Source: Aphanomyces cochlioides (taxonomy: Eukaryota > Oomycota > Saprolegniomycetes > Saprolegniales > Verrucalvaceae). From it: DNA of 64,000 nt. Positions 1 to 10,054 of the stretch are shown piece after piece. The stretch covers positions 3,968,001 through 4,032,000 of the forward strand of contig JAHQRK010000001.1 in assembly GCA_019828595.1 (NCBI GenBank). Direction: 5' to 3'. The notes beneath the pieces are model-generated. The model did no database searches, had not been told where the DNA came from, and saw only the letters and a program-made list of their open reading frames with translations. The translations under genes were made by a program, and so were the position numbers. Each line of letters begins with the position of its first letter. Within the stretch, counting starts at the first letter, position 1.

Positions 1-2
1 AC

Positions 3-149
3 GCGCAGGGGGCGATAGAACTTGTGGAATTCGACAAACTCGTCACGAAAACGCTTCGAGCCATGAACCTCGCTGCCGAGAAAGAACCTTTGAATGTCTC
101 TCTCGAAGAGCATCAATCAGAAGGATGCAGCACAGGAGCTATTGAATGA
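3..149 (+). CDS. 3' end of an unidentified gene (open at window edge)
   Basis: A frame open from the left edge runs 48 codons to a TGA at 147-149. It is rich in Glu and Leu and has no motif I recognise. A second short frame of 73 codons starts at an ATG overlapping this stop (146-367). Neither can be assigned. The stretch could be the tail of a gene lying mostly outside the window or chance open sequence. Confidence 0.25.
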   Translation, partial: AQGAIELVEFDKLVTKTLRAMNLAAEKEPLNVSLEEHQSEGCSTGAIE

Positions 150-478
150 GCTCAAATCTTGTGAAGCCCCCCCCCCAACCGTCGCGACCTACCAGTTTCT
201 TTAACCAAGATGCGATAGAAACCTCAGTCAGATGGGCAATCAGGGCATCCAACAACAACGAACTGCAGGACCCAGATGCTAACACAGTCGAGGATATGAC
301 GCCACCCAGACGGATTACTATTATAGACTCTCGATTAGAACAATCACGTCTGATTGGTCTACCTTAGACCAACCAGCATCTTTCATTCAATTTACGCCTT
401 TTGTTCAACCCGTAGTCGATCCTCGCGACAGAAGCGTCGTCGGCCTACTCATTCTGCAATATACCAAGAACTATCAAC

Positions 479-1369
479 ATGTCAGCTCCTTCTACTCTTC
501 TCGTCACTGGCGCATCCGGCCAACTCGGCAAGCTCGTCATCCACCACTTGCTCACCACACTCGCCATCAGTCCCGAGCGGATCGTGGCTGGCACCCGCGA
601 CCCCACGAAACTCCAAGAGTTGGCCGACAAAGGTGTCCGAGTGCGCAAGGTCGACTTCTCGGATATCCAAACCGTCACTGCTGCGGCGGCTGGTGTGGAT
701 TGTGCCTTGTTGATCAGTGTGGACGATGTCGTGGGAGGTGATGATGTCCAAAACGCGGCCGTCGACGCCTTTGCCAAGGCCGGTGTCAAGCACGTCGTGT
801 ACACATCGCTTCAAGGTCTAGAGAAGTCGCTCTTCACGGTCAAGTCCAAGCATGCATCGACGGAAGCTGCCATCAAGTCCAGCAAGATCAACTACTCGAT
901 CCTCCGCAACGGTCTCTACTTCGAAAACAACATCGGCTCCATTGGTGGCGCGCTGAAGACCGGTCAGTGGTTCAGCGCGGCGAAGGACGGCAAGGTGTCG
1001 CTGATCTCGCGTGACGATCTCGCTCGTGCGGCTGCGTATGCTCTTGCCAGCGACAGCTCAGACAACGTCACGTACGAGTTGACTGGCCCAGAGGCATTGA
1101 GTGTGGATGAGATCGTGGCACAGATCAGTGAGACAGTGGAGAAACCGATTCAGGTGATCCAAGTGTCTGTGTCGGATCTGTCCAAGGGTATTGTCGCTGC
1201 CACTGGCCTTCCAGCAGTCATCGCCGATGTCTTGGCCTCTCTTGACGCGTCGACGGCTGCTGGAGTCGCGGGTGACGTGACGGACGATTTTGAAAAGTTG
1301 ACGGGTGTCAAGGCGCAGACCCACCGCGAGTGGCTTGAAGCCAACAAGGCCTTCCTCAAGTCACTTTAG
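479..1369 (+). CDS. NmrA-like / QorB-type NAD(P)-dependent quinone oxidoreductase
   Basis: This intronless gene encodes 296 residues, close to the usual length of NmrA-like / type-2 NAD(P)H:quinone oxidoreductases (QorB-like atypical SDRs). A Rossmann dinucleotide-binding motif, GASGQLG, lies at residues 11-17. It is followed by the strand order typical of the family and by a YTSLQG segment and an ILRNGLYFENN segment where these enzymes shape the substrate pocket. The family binds NAD(P)H and either reduces quinones or acts as a redox sensor; which applies here cannot be told from sequence. The ATG at 479 begins immediately before the Rossmann strand. No signal peptide is visible, so a cytosolic protein is inferred. 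Confidence 0.85.
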   Translation: MSAPSTLLVTGASGQLGKLVIHHLLTTLAISPERIVAGTRDPTKLQELADKGVRVRKVDFSDIQTVTAAAAGVDCALLISVDDVVGGDDVQNAAVDAFAKAGVKHVVYTSLQGLEKSLFTVKSKHASTEAAIKSSKINYSILRNGLYFENNIGSIGGALKTGQWFSAAKDGKVSLISRDDLARAAAYALASDSSDNVTYELTGPEALSVDEIVAQISETVEKPIQVIQVSVSDLSKGIVAATGLPAVIADVLASLDASTAAGVAGDVTDDFEKLTGVKAQTHREWLEANKAFLKSL

Positions 1370-2130
1370 GAAGAAAGCAAAAACATAATATGTTGACTTA
1401 TAAGACTCTACCCTTGTTTTTGCTTTCGCATCGCGAATCAGCTGTAGCTTGGCTTTGTTAGCCTTCATTCGCCTGCATCAAATATGAGGATTGACGTCTT
1501 GTTGGCTTTGGCCGTTCGCGATGTGCCTTGACACACTTTAGACTCCCGTGGTCGCTGTAGCACAGTCTGAGTGTCGCTTGATCGACAATATGAAGCTAAG
1601 AGCCAGGAGACTGATGTAGCTCTATGATACATGTTTCCTCATCGCAAAGTGGTTGTAGTACGGTTTTGGCAGCCTCAATTCCTCAACTGTCAGTGGCTCG
1701 TCGAGATACGCCTGGTAGGTATGACAACGTCGCGATAGAGTAGTCATTTCGCCGTCTTTGGCGGCTGTCAGCCACATCCCAGGCGAGAATGTTCCTGCGA
1801 CGCGTTTTGATTCGGCGGTTCATCATCGTGACGCCAGTGGCACTCGCGCTAACTGTGTTGACATGGCTGAGGTCGCCCTTGAATGTTGTGAGCAATATTG
1901 GAGCACGAACTGGCTGAGTGTTCTTGCACAACTTTGAAATGTCCATTGCCTTTCTGATCGAATCCTTCAGCCAATCCGATTGCTGGATTCAATATTTCCA
2001 ACCAATCAGATGGCTTCACGTGCACCAACCGTCTCCACCTCCTTCCTCACAAGCAGCCTCCCGTGGACGACACACGAAAACAGATCCTTTCAAAAAGACC
2101 ACGAGAACATGAGCCAAGTCATTTTCGGAA
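1370..2130. other. intergenic, no gene recognised
   Basis: Only short, poorly supported frames are present. Near 1968-2012 several CCAAT/ATTGG boxes cluster, which suggests a former or unrecognised promoter facing the repeat block that follows. Confidence 0.4.
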
Positions 2131-2661
2131 ATGGCACCCAGCGGCGGTGATCTCCCAATGACCACCAGCAAACCTAGGCCGAATGCAGAAGCCGACGTGG
2201 AACATACGCCAAGACGACTTGGAGCGCGTGCATCAAATGCGCAAAGCCATGGCGGTTCCCAATGCGCTCTTTCGACGACCCAAACAACGTGCAAACATCC
2301 AGCGGCGCCACCAACCGATTCTTGGGGGTTATGTCCATGCGGAACAAGGTATGCCGTCGACGACACCTAGTTGAGCCTCTGACATTGGTCGAGCAGCTTG
2401 CTTCGGTGGAATCTCGTCCATGGCATTCTCTGGCTCGGGTTGTTGCGCATCAGCATCGAGGATCGGCAACGGCTTGTGACGAGCTGGATATTTGCTCGTC
2501 GTTTCGGTCGTGGGAAGAGCGCATTGGCAGCCGCCACGGCTTTCCGCATTTGGTCCACACGCTCCACGTCGTATTGGTGTACGTTCCACGCCTGCTCGTG
2601 CATTTGATCTTGGTTTGTTGGCGAATCGAATTGGAAGTTGCCGCTGCTGTGTGCCATTTCC
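2131..2661. repeat. diverged inverted repeat of an unidentified family (arms about 2131-2335 and 2445-2661)
   Basis: The plus-strand segment from 2131 and the minus-strand segment from 2661 align for about 200 bp with frequent substitutions. Both carry the core words CCAATGCGCTCTT and ATCCAG at matching positions. One shared frame reads LPMRS..D, which suggests both arms derive from a once-coding element. Further fragments of the family lie at 5336-5405 and 5728-5812. I recognise no transposase or reverse transcriptase. The arms flank about 110 bp that resembles 5336-5405. Confidence 0.6.
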
Positions 2662-3066
2662 GAACTGGCGTTTCACTTCCAAATATTTCACGCATGTCAG
2701 ATATCCTCGGTCATGGAGATGGAATGGCGACTTGAGAGGTTTTGCAAACCATCCGCCCAGCATGCCGTCGACCCAGCTCCAGCTTATTTCATTGACGGAT
2801 AAAGTTGTTCGTACCCGCAGTCAATGTTGGTATCAAGACGTCAACTTGCTCTGACGGAGCATGAGCAATTGATGCCCAGACCGTCTGAACGAGCCTCAAA
2901 TAGCCTTTCTTCCTTGCTTTGACTTCAGACCATCACATCTTCATTGTCAGTGAACTCGTGGCGCTGACGATTTTGTGCTTGCGAAAGTTCTCTAATGTGA
3001 CGAAAATTGTGTTCAAGGGCAGTTTATGAAGTTTTTAGAACGATCTGCTTAGCGGTCTCACGCGGT

Positions 3067-3586
3067 ATGGAATGCCGTGTCGGCTGGACCCGTTTTCCAC
3101 GATAAAAAGTTGACACGAAGTCCAGACTTAAATGGCGTGCCGAGGTAAGGCCCGGCCGAAACAATAGCAGTTGGGTCAAGGTAAGCGAGGCGCACGAGTC
3201 GGAAGGGCTCGGAATCGACTCGCGCACGCACTATGACGGCATCCCTAGCACGGGAAACTCGGATCGTAATCGTTTCACCAGCCCAAGTAGGAACATGCGA
3301 CGTGCTCCAGTCCGACCAGCCACGGGTGACAACTGCTCCGACTTGGAGCGCACCATCACAGAATTCAATGCCAGCCTTGACCCAGTTGACTTCTTCCGCA
3401 TGACCTTCGGGGAACTTGACGTCTAAAAAGAGCCCAGCTTGGTCGAATGGATTGCCAAAGTTGCCTCGAAAGGCCAATTCGACTGCACGACCCGCCGGGA
3501 GGTCCGCACCGATGAGACGACTGGCATCCAATTTGGAATATCCATAGCCCGTGCGGCTCCACGCGTCGTTGCCTACTACGGGAGCC
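3067..3586 (-). pseudogene. 5'-truncated inverted copy of the DUF1349 gene
   Basis: This 520-bp block is the reverse complement of 4685-5204, with one substitution seen (a Pro/Leu change near the C-terminus). Its open frame runs 3591-3058 on the minus strand and has an ATG, but it lacks the N-terminal anchor and linker present in the full-length copy at 4338. It retains the C-terminal DUF1349 beta-sandwich, including the TRGWSDWS segment. The sharp left and right limits of similarity indicate a partial copy rather than a decayed full gene. Whether it is transcribed is unknown. Confidence 0.75.
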
Positions 3587-4337
3587 GACATGAGGATCGC
3601 AGTGGCGGCCCTCGATCCTGTACGGTATAGCCCAACAACGTGACTATGCTACAGTCAACAGACTGGGGGTAATCCAGGGGTAATCAGTGTTCCCTCAATA
3701 TTTGCACCTGCCCAGAAATATAAATAATGTCAGGTTATTCGAAACAGCAATATAAGATTTTAGAGTTAATACAATAAATTTACACAGGTATTGTCAAAAT
3801 GTATTACTTATTGTAGATTAATTTATACAAGCAAATTGATTTATACGGTATGCAATAATTTGAGGAAACACTGAGGCCAAGCGAGAGCTGCGCCACTTCC
3901 ATGGCTTGTTGAAAAAGGCGCACGTTCAAAGGTGGAGTCGGCGTGGTCACACAGAGGGCTTGGGCAGTTGATCAAAGACTACGCGGGTCCTACGCTGTTG
4001 CTCGCATGCAACGAAATCGGGCGTTGGGAGCTGCCCTCGATATCATTACAGCGACTCGAGCCAGGGATGGCGGCGTGGCATAGAGATACCAAATCGAGAG
4101 ACCAAAACACCTCTGATGGCTTGCGACGACGTGTACCAATTTTGATGTCCACGATAGTTTAACGTACTCAATTGTCTGAGTGCGTGCTCCCCCGCGTGAT
4201 GGCATGCTCGAATCCATGTCATGTCGACGTGAAAGCAACACTCCCAACGCGACAATACATCCATGTCGAGTACTTGCCAGCGGCAGCGTAAACATTCCGC
4301 TGGTACAGCTGTATTTGCCTTGGTGCTTGGCCATTCG

Positions 4338-5213
4338 ATGCATCATTTTTGGATCTTCATGTCGGCCACGACTCCTTTGTTGCATGCCGGTGCGTCTGAA
4401 GCATCCCCATGGCGTAAATGGCTCGTCGCCACGGCTGCCTTAGCGTCTTGCTTGGTCTTCTTCGTTGGGAACGTTGCGACAAGCTCGCCATTACCAGCAA
4501 CATTGCATCTTCGCGCCGCTGCCGGTGCTTCTGAAGCAGCCCAAGACCCCAACGCCCCATCTCTCGAAGACATTAATCGTATCGCTGTTGACGATTTCGA
4601 AGAGCGAGTCGTTGATTTTGCCTCTGGAACGTGGATCAATCCACCAGAGTCTGTCGAAACGCTGGCAGACGGCTCGATCGTTGTGGCTCCCGTAGTAGGC
4701 AACGACGCGTGGAGCCGCACGGGCTATGGATATTCCAAATTGGATGCCAGTCGTCTCATCGGTGCGGACCTCCCGGCGGGTCGTGCAGTCGAATTGGCCT
4801 TTCGAGGCAACTTTGGCAATCCATTCGACCAAGCTGGGCTCTTTTTAGACGTCAAGTTCCCCGAAGGTCATGCGGAAGAAGTCAACTGGGTCAAGGCTGG
4901 CATTGAATTCTGCGACGGTGCGCTCCAAGTCGGAGCAGTTGTCACCCGTGGCTGGTCGGACTGGAGCACGTCGCATGTTCCTACTTGGGCTGGTGAAACG
5001 ATTACGATCCGAGTTTCCCGTGCTAGGGATGCCGTCATAGTGCGTGCGCGAGTCGATTCCGAGCCCTTCCGACTCGTGCGCCTCGCTTACCTTGACCCAA
5101 CTGCTATTGTTTCGGCCGGGCCTTACCTCGGCACGCTATTTAAGTCTGGACTTCGTGTCAACTTTTTATCGTGGAAAACGGGTCCAGCCGACACGGCATT
5201 CCATGCCTCGTGA
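4338..5213 (+). CDS. membrane-anchored DUF1349 (concanavalin-A-like fold) protein, copy 1
   Basis: The protein has 291 residues if it starts at the ATG at 4338. I chose that start because sequence shared with the second full copy begins exactly there; an in-frame ATG at 4263 is not conserved. A hydrophobic segment at about residues 30-48 follows a basic RK pair, suggesting a signal anchor. A linker then leads to a C-terminal domain with GIEF, TRGWSDWS and RVNFLSWK segments. These match DUF1349, a concanavalin-A-like sandwich found in bacterial, fungal and oomycete proteins of unproven function (sometimes labelled regulation of enolase protein 1). The 3' 520 bp is duplicated in inverted orientation at 3067-3586. 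Confidence 0.75.
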   Translation: MHHFWIFMSATTPLLHAGASEASPWRKWLVATAALASCLVFFVGNVATSSPLPATLHLRAAAGASEAAQDPNAPSLEDINRIAVDDFEERVVDFASGTWINPPESVETLADGSIVVAPVVGNDAWSRTGYGYSKLDASRLIGADLPAGRAVELAFRGNFGNPFDQAGLFLDVKFPEGHAEEVNWVKAGIEFCDGALQVGAVVTRGWSDWSTSHVPTWAGETITIRVSRARDAVIVRARVDSEPFRLVRLAYLDPTAIVSAGPYLGTLFKSGLRVNFLSWKTGPADTAFHAS

Positions 5214-6228
5214 GACGACGAGCTAGTTAATGTTACGTTATAATGATCGCAATGTTCTAGACAACTCTCTCAACACACAGAATTCGCTTCACATGTATTA
5301 TCAAAGTTGGCACTTGTAGTGGCAGCCCCTTAGTAGTGGCGTGGCACTGGTCGAGCCTTGGTAATGGCATCCTCTGGCTCGGGTAGTTACGCCTCGTCAT
5401 GCATTTTAAGGGGTAGAGGCTGATTGCTGTTGGTGCTTTACTCACTGTTGTCATCGTCGAAAACGCCTCAGTGTGACGAAGGACATCTGACACGTGAAAA
5501 GGGCGAAAAGACTCTTAAACACGTCGACTCGACCGGGGAAAAAGGCTCGACAGGTGTTAGACGGAGACGGCTTGGGGTGGAGCAGCTCGTCTGTAGTGTT
5601 CCAGGGAGCTCTAAGTAACTCAACATGAATGTATTCAGGGCGTTAAAAAGGAAGTCACAAAGTCTACCTAGCTGCCGTCCCCGTTCTGGTTAAAGAAATA
5701 TCATTTCCGCAAGCATGGACAGTGGGCGGGCTGCCAATGCGCTCTTTCGACGACCCCAACCACGATCAAACATCCAGCGGCGCCAACTTGCCACGAACCG
5801 TTGCTGATCCTTGATGCCTCTGGCTATGCCACGTCATACTTTCACACATACGAAATATCTATCGTATGGAGCAAATTACAGTGTTCACTTGGCTTGGCCG
5901 CAGCGGACAGCGAGCAAGTCCATACAAACGTCCTGTTGGTACATTGAGAGTACTAACACTGCAGTAGCAGGGGACGCAAAGAAGGCGCACTATCACCTTG
6001 TCGTAGAAACCGCAGAGTCAGACGTAAAAGACATGAGTGAAGATCTGATGTCAAGTGTCAGCCTCTGACTTTCGTGTCAAAACTCGCTGACCACCATGAA
6101 ATCTAGAGCATCATGAAATTTAATCTTTTCAATTATAGATGGCAGTAGAAAGATCCTTGGCTTTTCATTTATGAGGCGAAACATGTATGGCTAGGAATAC
6201 GAGAAGGTGGCTCTCATAACTTTCCCAT
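5205..6228. other. intergenic with repeat fragments and diverged 5' flank of eRF1 copy A
   Basis: Fragments of the family at 2131-2661 lie at 5336-5405 (resembling 2375-2450) and 5728-5812 (resembling the core of both arms). From about 5976 to 6200 the sequence resembles, in inverted orientation and with many substitutions, 11500-11735 upstream of eRF1 copy B. The duplicated unit therefore extends beyond the identical tract. No gene is recognised. Confidence 0.5.
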
Positions 6229-7623
6229 GGAGTACCTAATCGGTACTTCAATGTCAGAATGTTGGCTGGCTTGTCTCTCAAGACCTTCACTCACCAAAGT
6301 GCACTTGGTGTTTTCCATGATGCTTGTCATTTTGCGATTTACTCTCAAGCCAACAAATGAACAAAAACGCACAAGACGTCCGCGTGGAGCGCTTCAAGCT
6401 CAAGAAGTTGATCGACCGCCTCGATGCAGTGCGTGGCAGCGGCACGAGCTTGATGTCGATCATCATCCCAGCGAATGGCCAGATCTCGAGAACGAGTCAA
6501 ATGCTGACGGAAGAGTACGGCACCGCGGCGAATATCAAATCCCGGACGACGAAATCGGCAGTCCTTGGCGCTATTACGTCAGCCCAGCAGCGTCTCAAGC
6601 TCTACAACAAGTGTCCTCCCAATGGCCTAGTGCTCTTCTGTGGCAAAAGCATTGGCCCTGATGGTAACGAGAAATGACTCTCCATCGACATTGAACCCTT
6701 TCTCCCCATCAAGACGTCGTTGTACATGTGCGACAATAAATTCCACACGGAACCACTCAAGGAACTGTTTCAAGACAACGAACGCTTTGGGTTCATTGTG
6801 ATGGATGGTAACGGCGCATTGTATGGCACAGTTGCAGGCAACACACGTGAAATCTTGCACAAATTTAGCGTCGATTTGCCAAAGAAGCACGGTCGCGGTG
6901 GTCAGTCTGCTATGCGTTTCGGTCGTATCCGTTTGGAAAAGCGTCAGCATTATGTCCGCAAAGTCGCCGAAACTGCGACGCAAATGTTCATCACGAACGA
7001 CCGACCCAACGTCACCAACATCGTCTTGGCTGGGTCGGCAGATTTCAAGAACGAATTGAACCAAAGTGATATCTTCGACAAGCGATTGCAAGAAATCGTC
7101 GTCAAGATTGTCGATGTGTCGTACGGTGGTGAAAATGGCTTCAACCAAGCCATCGAATTGGCCGCTGACACGCTCGCCAATGTCAAGTTTGTCCAAGAAA
7201 AGAAGTTGATCTGCAAGTACATGGAAGAAATCGCCATGGACTCTGGCAAGTACTGCTTTGGTGTTGCTGATACATGGAAGGCTCTTGAGTTGGGTGCCGT
7301 GGAAACACTCATCTTGTGGGAAGACTTGCCGCACCACCGCATTACGATGCGCAACAACCAAACGGGCGAAGAAGTGCACAAGATCTTGAGTCCTGCTGAA
7401 GAAAAGGTTGCGACCAACTTTACCGACGCTGAGACGGGTGAAACCCTCGAAGTGGTGGAGAAGGAGCCTCTTGTGGAATGGTTTGCCAACAACTACAAGC
7501 AATTCGGCACGACGCTTGAGTTTGTGACGGCTCGTTCGCAAGAAGGTTCTCAATTTTGCCAAGGTTTTGGTGGTATTGGTGGCATTCTTCGATGGCAAGT
7601 GGACTTTATGGAAATGGAATACG
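6229..7623 (+). repeat. left arm of 1,395-bp inverted repeat (eRF1 A/B)
   Basis: The segment matches the reverse complement of 10099-11493 without any difference that I found. Sense and both sets of antisense translations agree, which shows that synonymous sites are also identical. The identity stops sharply at both ends, whereas the 5' flanks beyond remain recognisably related but diverged. Confidence 0.85.
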
Positions 7624-7667
7624 GAGGCGAAGAGGATGACGGCTTGAGAGACTACGTGTTCATTTAA
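6357..7667 (+). CDS. eRF1 paralogue A, with an in-frame TGA at codon 107
   Basis: Translated through one TGA (6675-6677), the 436-codon frame aligns end to end with eukaryotic release factor 1, which recognises all three stop codons in the ribosomal A site and triggers peptide release. The GTS, NIKS, YxCxxxF and GGQ motifs are all present. The TGA sits where the intact copy C has a CGT arginine codon and is followed by C. Downstream, an ATG at 6720 opens 315 codons covering the YxCxxxF motif, the GGQ domain and the eRF3-binding C domain. The gene lacks the intron found in copy C, and its C-terminal tail (from GGEEDDG) differs from that of B and C. It could be a pseudogene, a readthrough-controlled gene, or a source of an N-truncated protein. 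Confidence 0.75.
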
Positions 7668-8283
7668 GTCACTGGAGCTGGCTAAGCTTACATAATTCCA
7701 CGAAAAATGAAGCTATGAATTGCATTGACCCTGTGATCATGGTACTGTTAAATATAATATCTTGTAAAAAACTTTTGTGGCTTAGATATTAAGTATTGGG
7801 TAATATTTCTTTTGATTAATTTCTGTTGTACTGCTAAAAGTAAATAACTGTATAATTCTATTATTCTATGTAGTGGCTGAGAACGCGCACAACTCATGTC
7901 ACTACTTGTTAGCACAGTGCCGACAATGCTTCTGGAATACGCGACACTACAGTATCACGCTAGCAATGACGTTTGCACAGGTAGTGAAACCATGCATGCT
8001 TCGATCTCTATGCGAGCTTGGGCAAATATTAAATTATAGAGAGAACACACAGTCGACTTGATCTCTTCGGCAAATCAAGGCGAGATGAAGCTTGACGCCG
8101 ATCCATGGTGCGGAATTGCTTGTCTTCTCCACACAGAGCCTTCACTGCGGTCCTCTGGTCTGATAAACTTGATCAAACTGCACGGGCAAGCTTTCAACTT
8201 GTGGTAATCAATGTATCCATCTAATATACTTGAAATTAGTATACTATATATTCCGCAAGTATATTCATTGGTGCTTGAAGTTA
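7668..8283. other. intergenic, AT-rich
   Basis: No gene is recognised between eRF1 copy A and the second DUF1349 gene. The stretch is AT-rich from about 7740 to 7870. Confidence 0.4.
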
Positions 8284-9105
8284 ATGCATCATTTTTGGAT
8301 CGCCATGTCAGCCACAACTCCTTTGTTGCATGCCGGTGCTTCTGTAGCAGCCCCGGGGCGTAAATGGCTCGTAGCCACGGCTGCCTTGGCATCTTGCTTG
8401 GTGCTCTTCGCTGGAAACCTTGGGCCAAGCTCCACATCACCTGCAACATTGAATCTTCGCGCCGCTGCCGGTGATAATTTGGAGGAGCATGCTTTTGCCT
8501 CTGGAACGTGGATCAATCCGCCAGAGTCTGTTGAAACGCTGTTAGATGGCTCAATCGTAGCGACTGCGGTAGCAGGCAGTGATGCATGGAGCCGCACGAG
8601 CTATGGATTTACAAGATTAAGCGCCAGCCATCTCGTCGGTGCTGATCTCCCGGCGGGTCGTGCAATCGAAGTGGCATTTCGAGGCAACTTTGTCAATACA
8701 TTCGACCAAGCAGGGATCTTTTTAGACGTCAAATTCCCTGACGGTTCTGCCGCGGCGGAAGAAGTCAACTGGGCCAAGGCTGGCGTTGAATTCAGCGATG
8801 GTGTGCTCCAAGTCGGAGCTGTCGTCACCCGTGGCTGGTCGGACTGGAGCGTGTCGCCTGTTCCTACTTGGGGTAGCGGAACTATTACGATCCGCGTCTC
8901 CCGTGCTGGGGATGCCATCACAGTGCGAGCACGAGTCGATGCCGAGCCCTTCCGACTCGTGCGCCTCGCTTACCTTGATCCGACTGCTGTTGTTTCAGCC
9001 GGGCCATACCTCGCCTCGCCTACAAAGTCTGGTCTTCGCGTCAACTTTTTATCGTGGAAAACTGGTCCAGCAGATGCTACACTCCATGCCTCGTTGGACA
9101 ACTAA
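8284..9105 (+). CDS. membrane-anchored DUF1349 protein, copy 2
   Basis: The 273-residue protein is a full-length paralogue of the gene at 4338. It begins with the same MHHFWI start, keeps the basic pair plus hydrophobic anchor (residues about 30-48), and has a shorter linker before the DUF1349 domain with GVEF, TRGWSDWS and RVNFLSWK segments. Unlike the 3067/4685 pair it differs at many positions throughout, so it has escaped recent homogenisation. The gene sits in the spacer between the two inverted eRF1 arms. Function is unknown; the type II anchor suggests that the sandwich domain faces the endomembrane lumen or cell exterior. Confidence 0.75.
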   Translation: MHHFWIAMSATTPLLHAGASVAAPGRKWLVATAALASCLVLFAGNLGPSSTSPATLNLRAAAGDNLEEHAFASGTWINPPESVETLLDGSIVATAVAGSDAWSRTSYGFTRLSASHLVGADLPAGRAIEVAFRGNFVNTFDQAGIFLDVKFPDGSAAAEEVNWAKAGVEFSDGVLQVGAVVTRGWSDWSVSPVPTWGSGTITIRVSRAGDAITVRARVDAEPFRLVRLAYLDPTAVVSAGPYLASPTKSGLRVNFLSWKTGPADATLHASLDN

Positions 9106-9361
9106 CAAGTCAATATCACGTGATCTAATGCACCGATCGCAATGGTTCTAGACATCTCTCGACCTCCTCTTCAATACTGGGGCTCGCTTCACATTTGTAT
9201 TATCAAGGTTAAATATCGCTGCATCCTAGAAGTATAAGTCTTGTGGCCAAGTTGCATCATGGCTCGGTCGTCTCCATCATGCATGGCTTGGTTGCTGTTG
9301 GAGGACGAGCACAGTGGGCAGATGAGAGCGTGGTGGTCCAAGTCCTGGTTCCACCAGTCGG

Positions 9362-9641
9362 GCCAAGCGTGAAGGACTCGGTGGTCCAGACGACGACACA
9401 GCCACTCGACAAGACCAAACCACGAGCTGCGATCGCTCCAGGCGTGGCAGCGACATATATCTCGAACCTTTGGATGCACCACCATGTTGTCATGAAGACA
9501 CAAAGGTATGACGTTCACCCCTGTGTGGAGGTAGATACGAGATATACCTCGCTGCTACGCCTGGAGCGATCGCAGCACGTGGTTTGATCTTGACGAGTGG
9601 TTGGGTCGTCGTCTGGACCACCGAGTCCTTCACGCTTGGCT
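9362..9641. repeat. fold-back element, arms about 105 bp
   Basis: Segment 9362-9467 pairs with the reverse complement of 9537-9641, leaving a spacer of about 70 bp. Each arm, read inward, encodes a similar peptide that includes the words PSVKDSVVQTTTQPL and PRAAIAPGVAA, with a handful of differences. The arms look like an inverted duplication of a once-coding fragment. No terminal target-site duplication could be defined. Confidence 0.6.
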
Positions 9642-9644
9642 CGA

Positions 9645-10054
9645 CAGTGATAAACGAAAATGTGAATACTCTATAAATTAATACTGTTTCAAGTACCGGT
9701 AACGTTACCATGGTATACCAAGAATATGTAAGAACGCTTGCATAAGACTATAACCGCTCGACACATCGAATCACCTCAAGTGCAAACACCATGTCATATG
9801 TGTAATAGTATTCCAGTAGTCATGCCGGAACTATGCTAACAGGCATCTTAACGGGAGCCGCGACCATCCACTGTAACATTATTGAATTAGAAAGGCATCC
9901 GTTTCAGGAGTGAGCAATAATGTCAAACAACATCAAAATGTCTAAACTTTATATCACACATAAATACCTTTTTACGGTATATCATATAACAAAGGTTCAT
10001 TTAAACTTGGAATCAATGCAATTCAATGTCGTGGAAATATGCAACTCCTGAGTG
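9645..10054. other. intergenic, no gene recognised
   Basis: AT-rich sequence downstream (on the minus strand) of eRF1 copy B. Nothing further is recognised. Confidence 0.4.

Noticed and set aside
6664..6713. A GT-AG interval of 50 nt around the eRF1 TGA that could be an intron removing the stop
   Set aside because: Splicing it out shifts the frame and gives a stop within a few codons, and the homologous bases in copy C are conserved coding sequence.
8230..8283. N-terminal extension of DUF1349 copy 2 starting at a TTG
   Set aside because: There is no ATG, and similarity to the paralogue begins only at the ATG at 8284.
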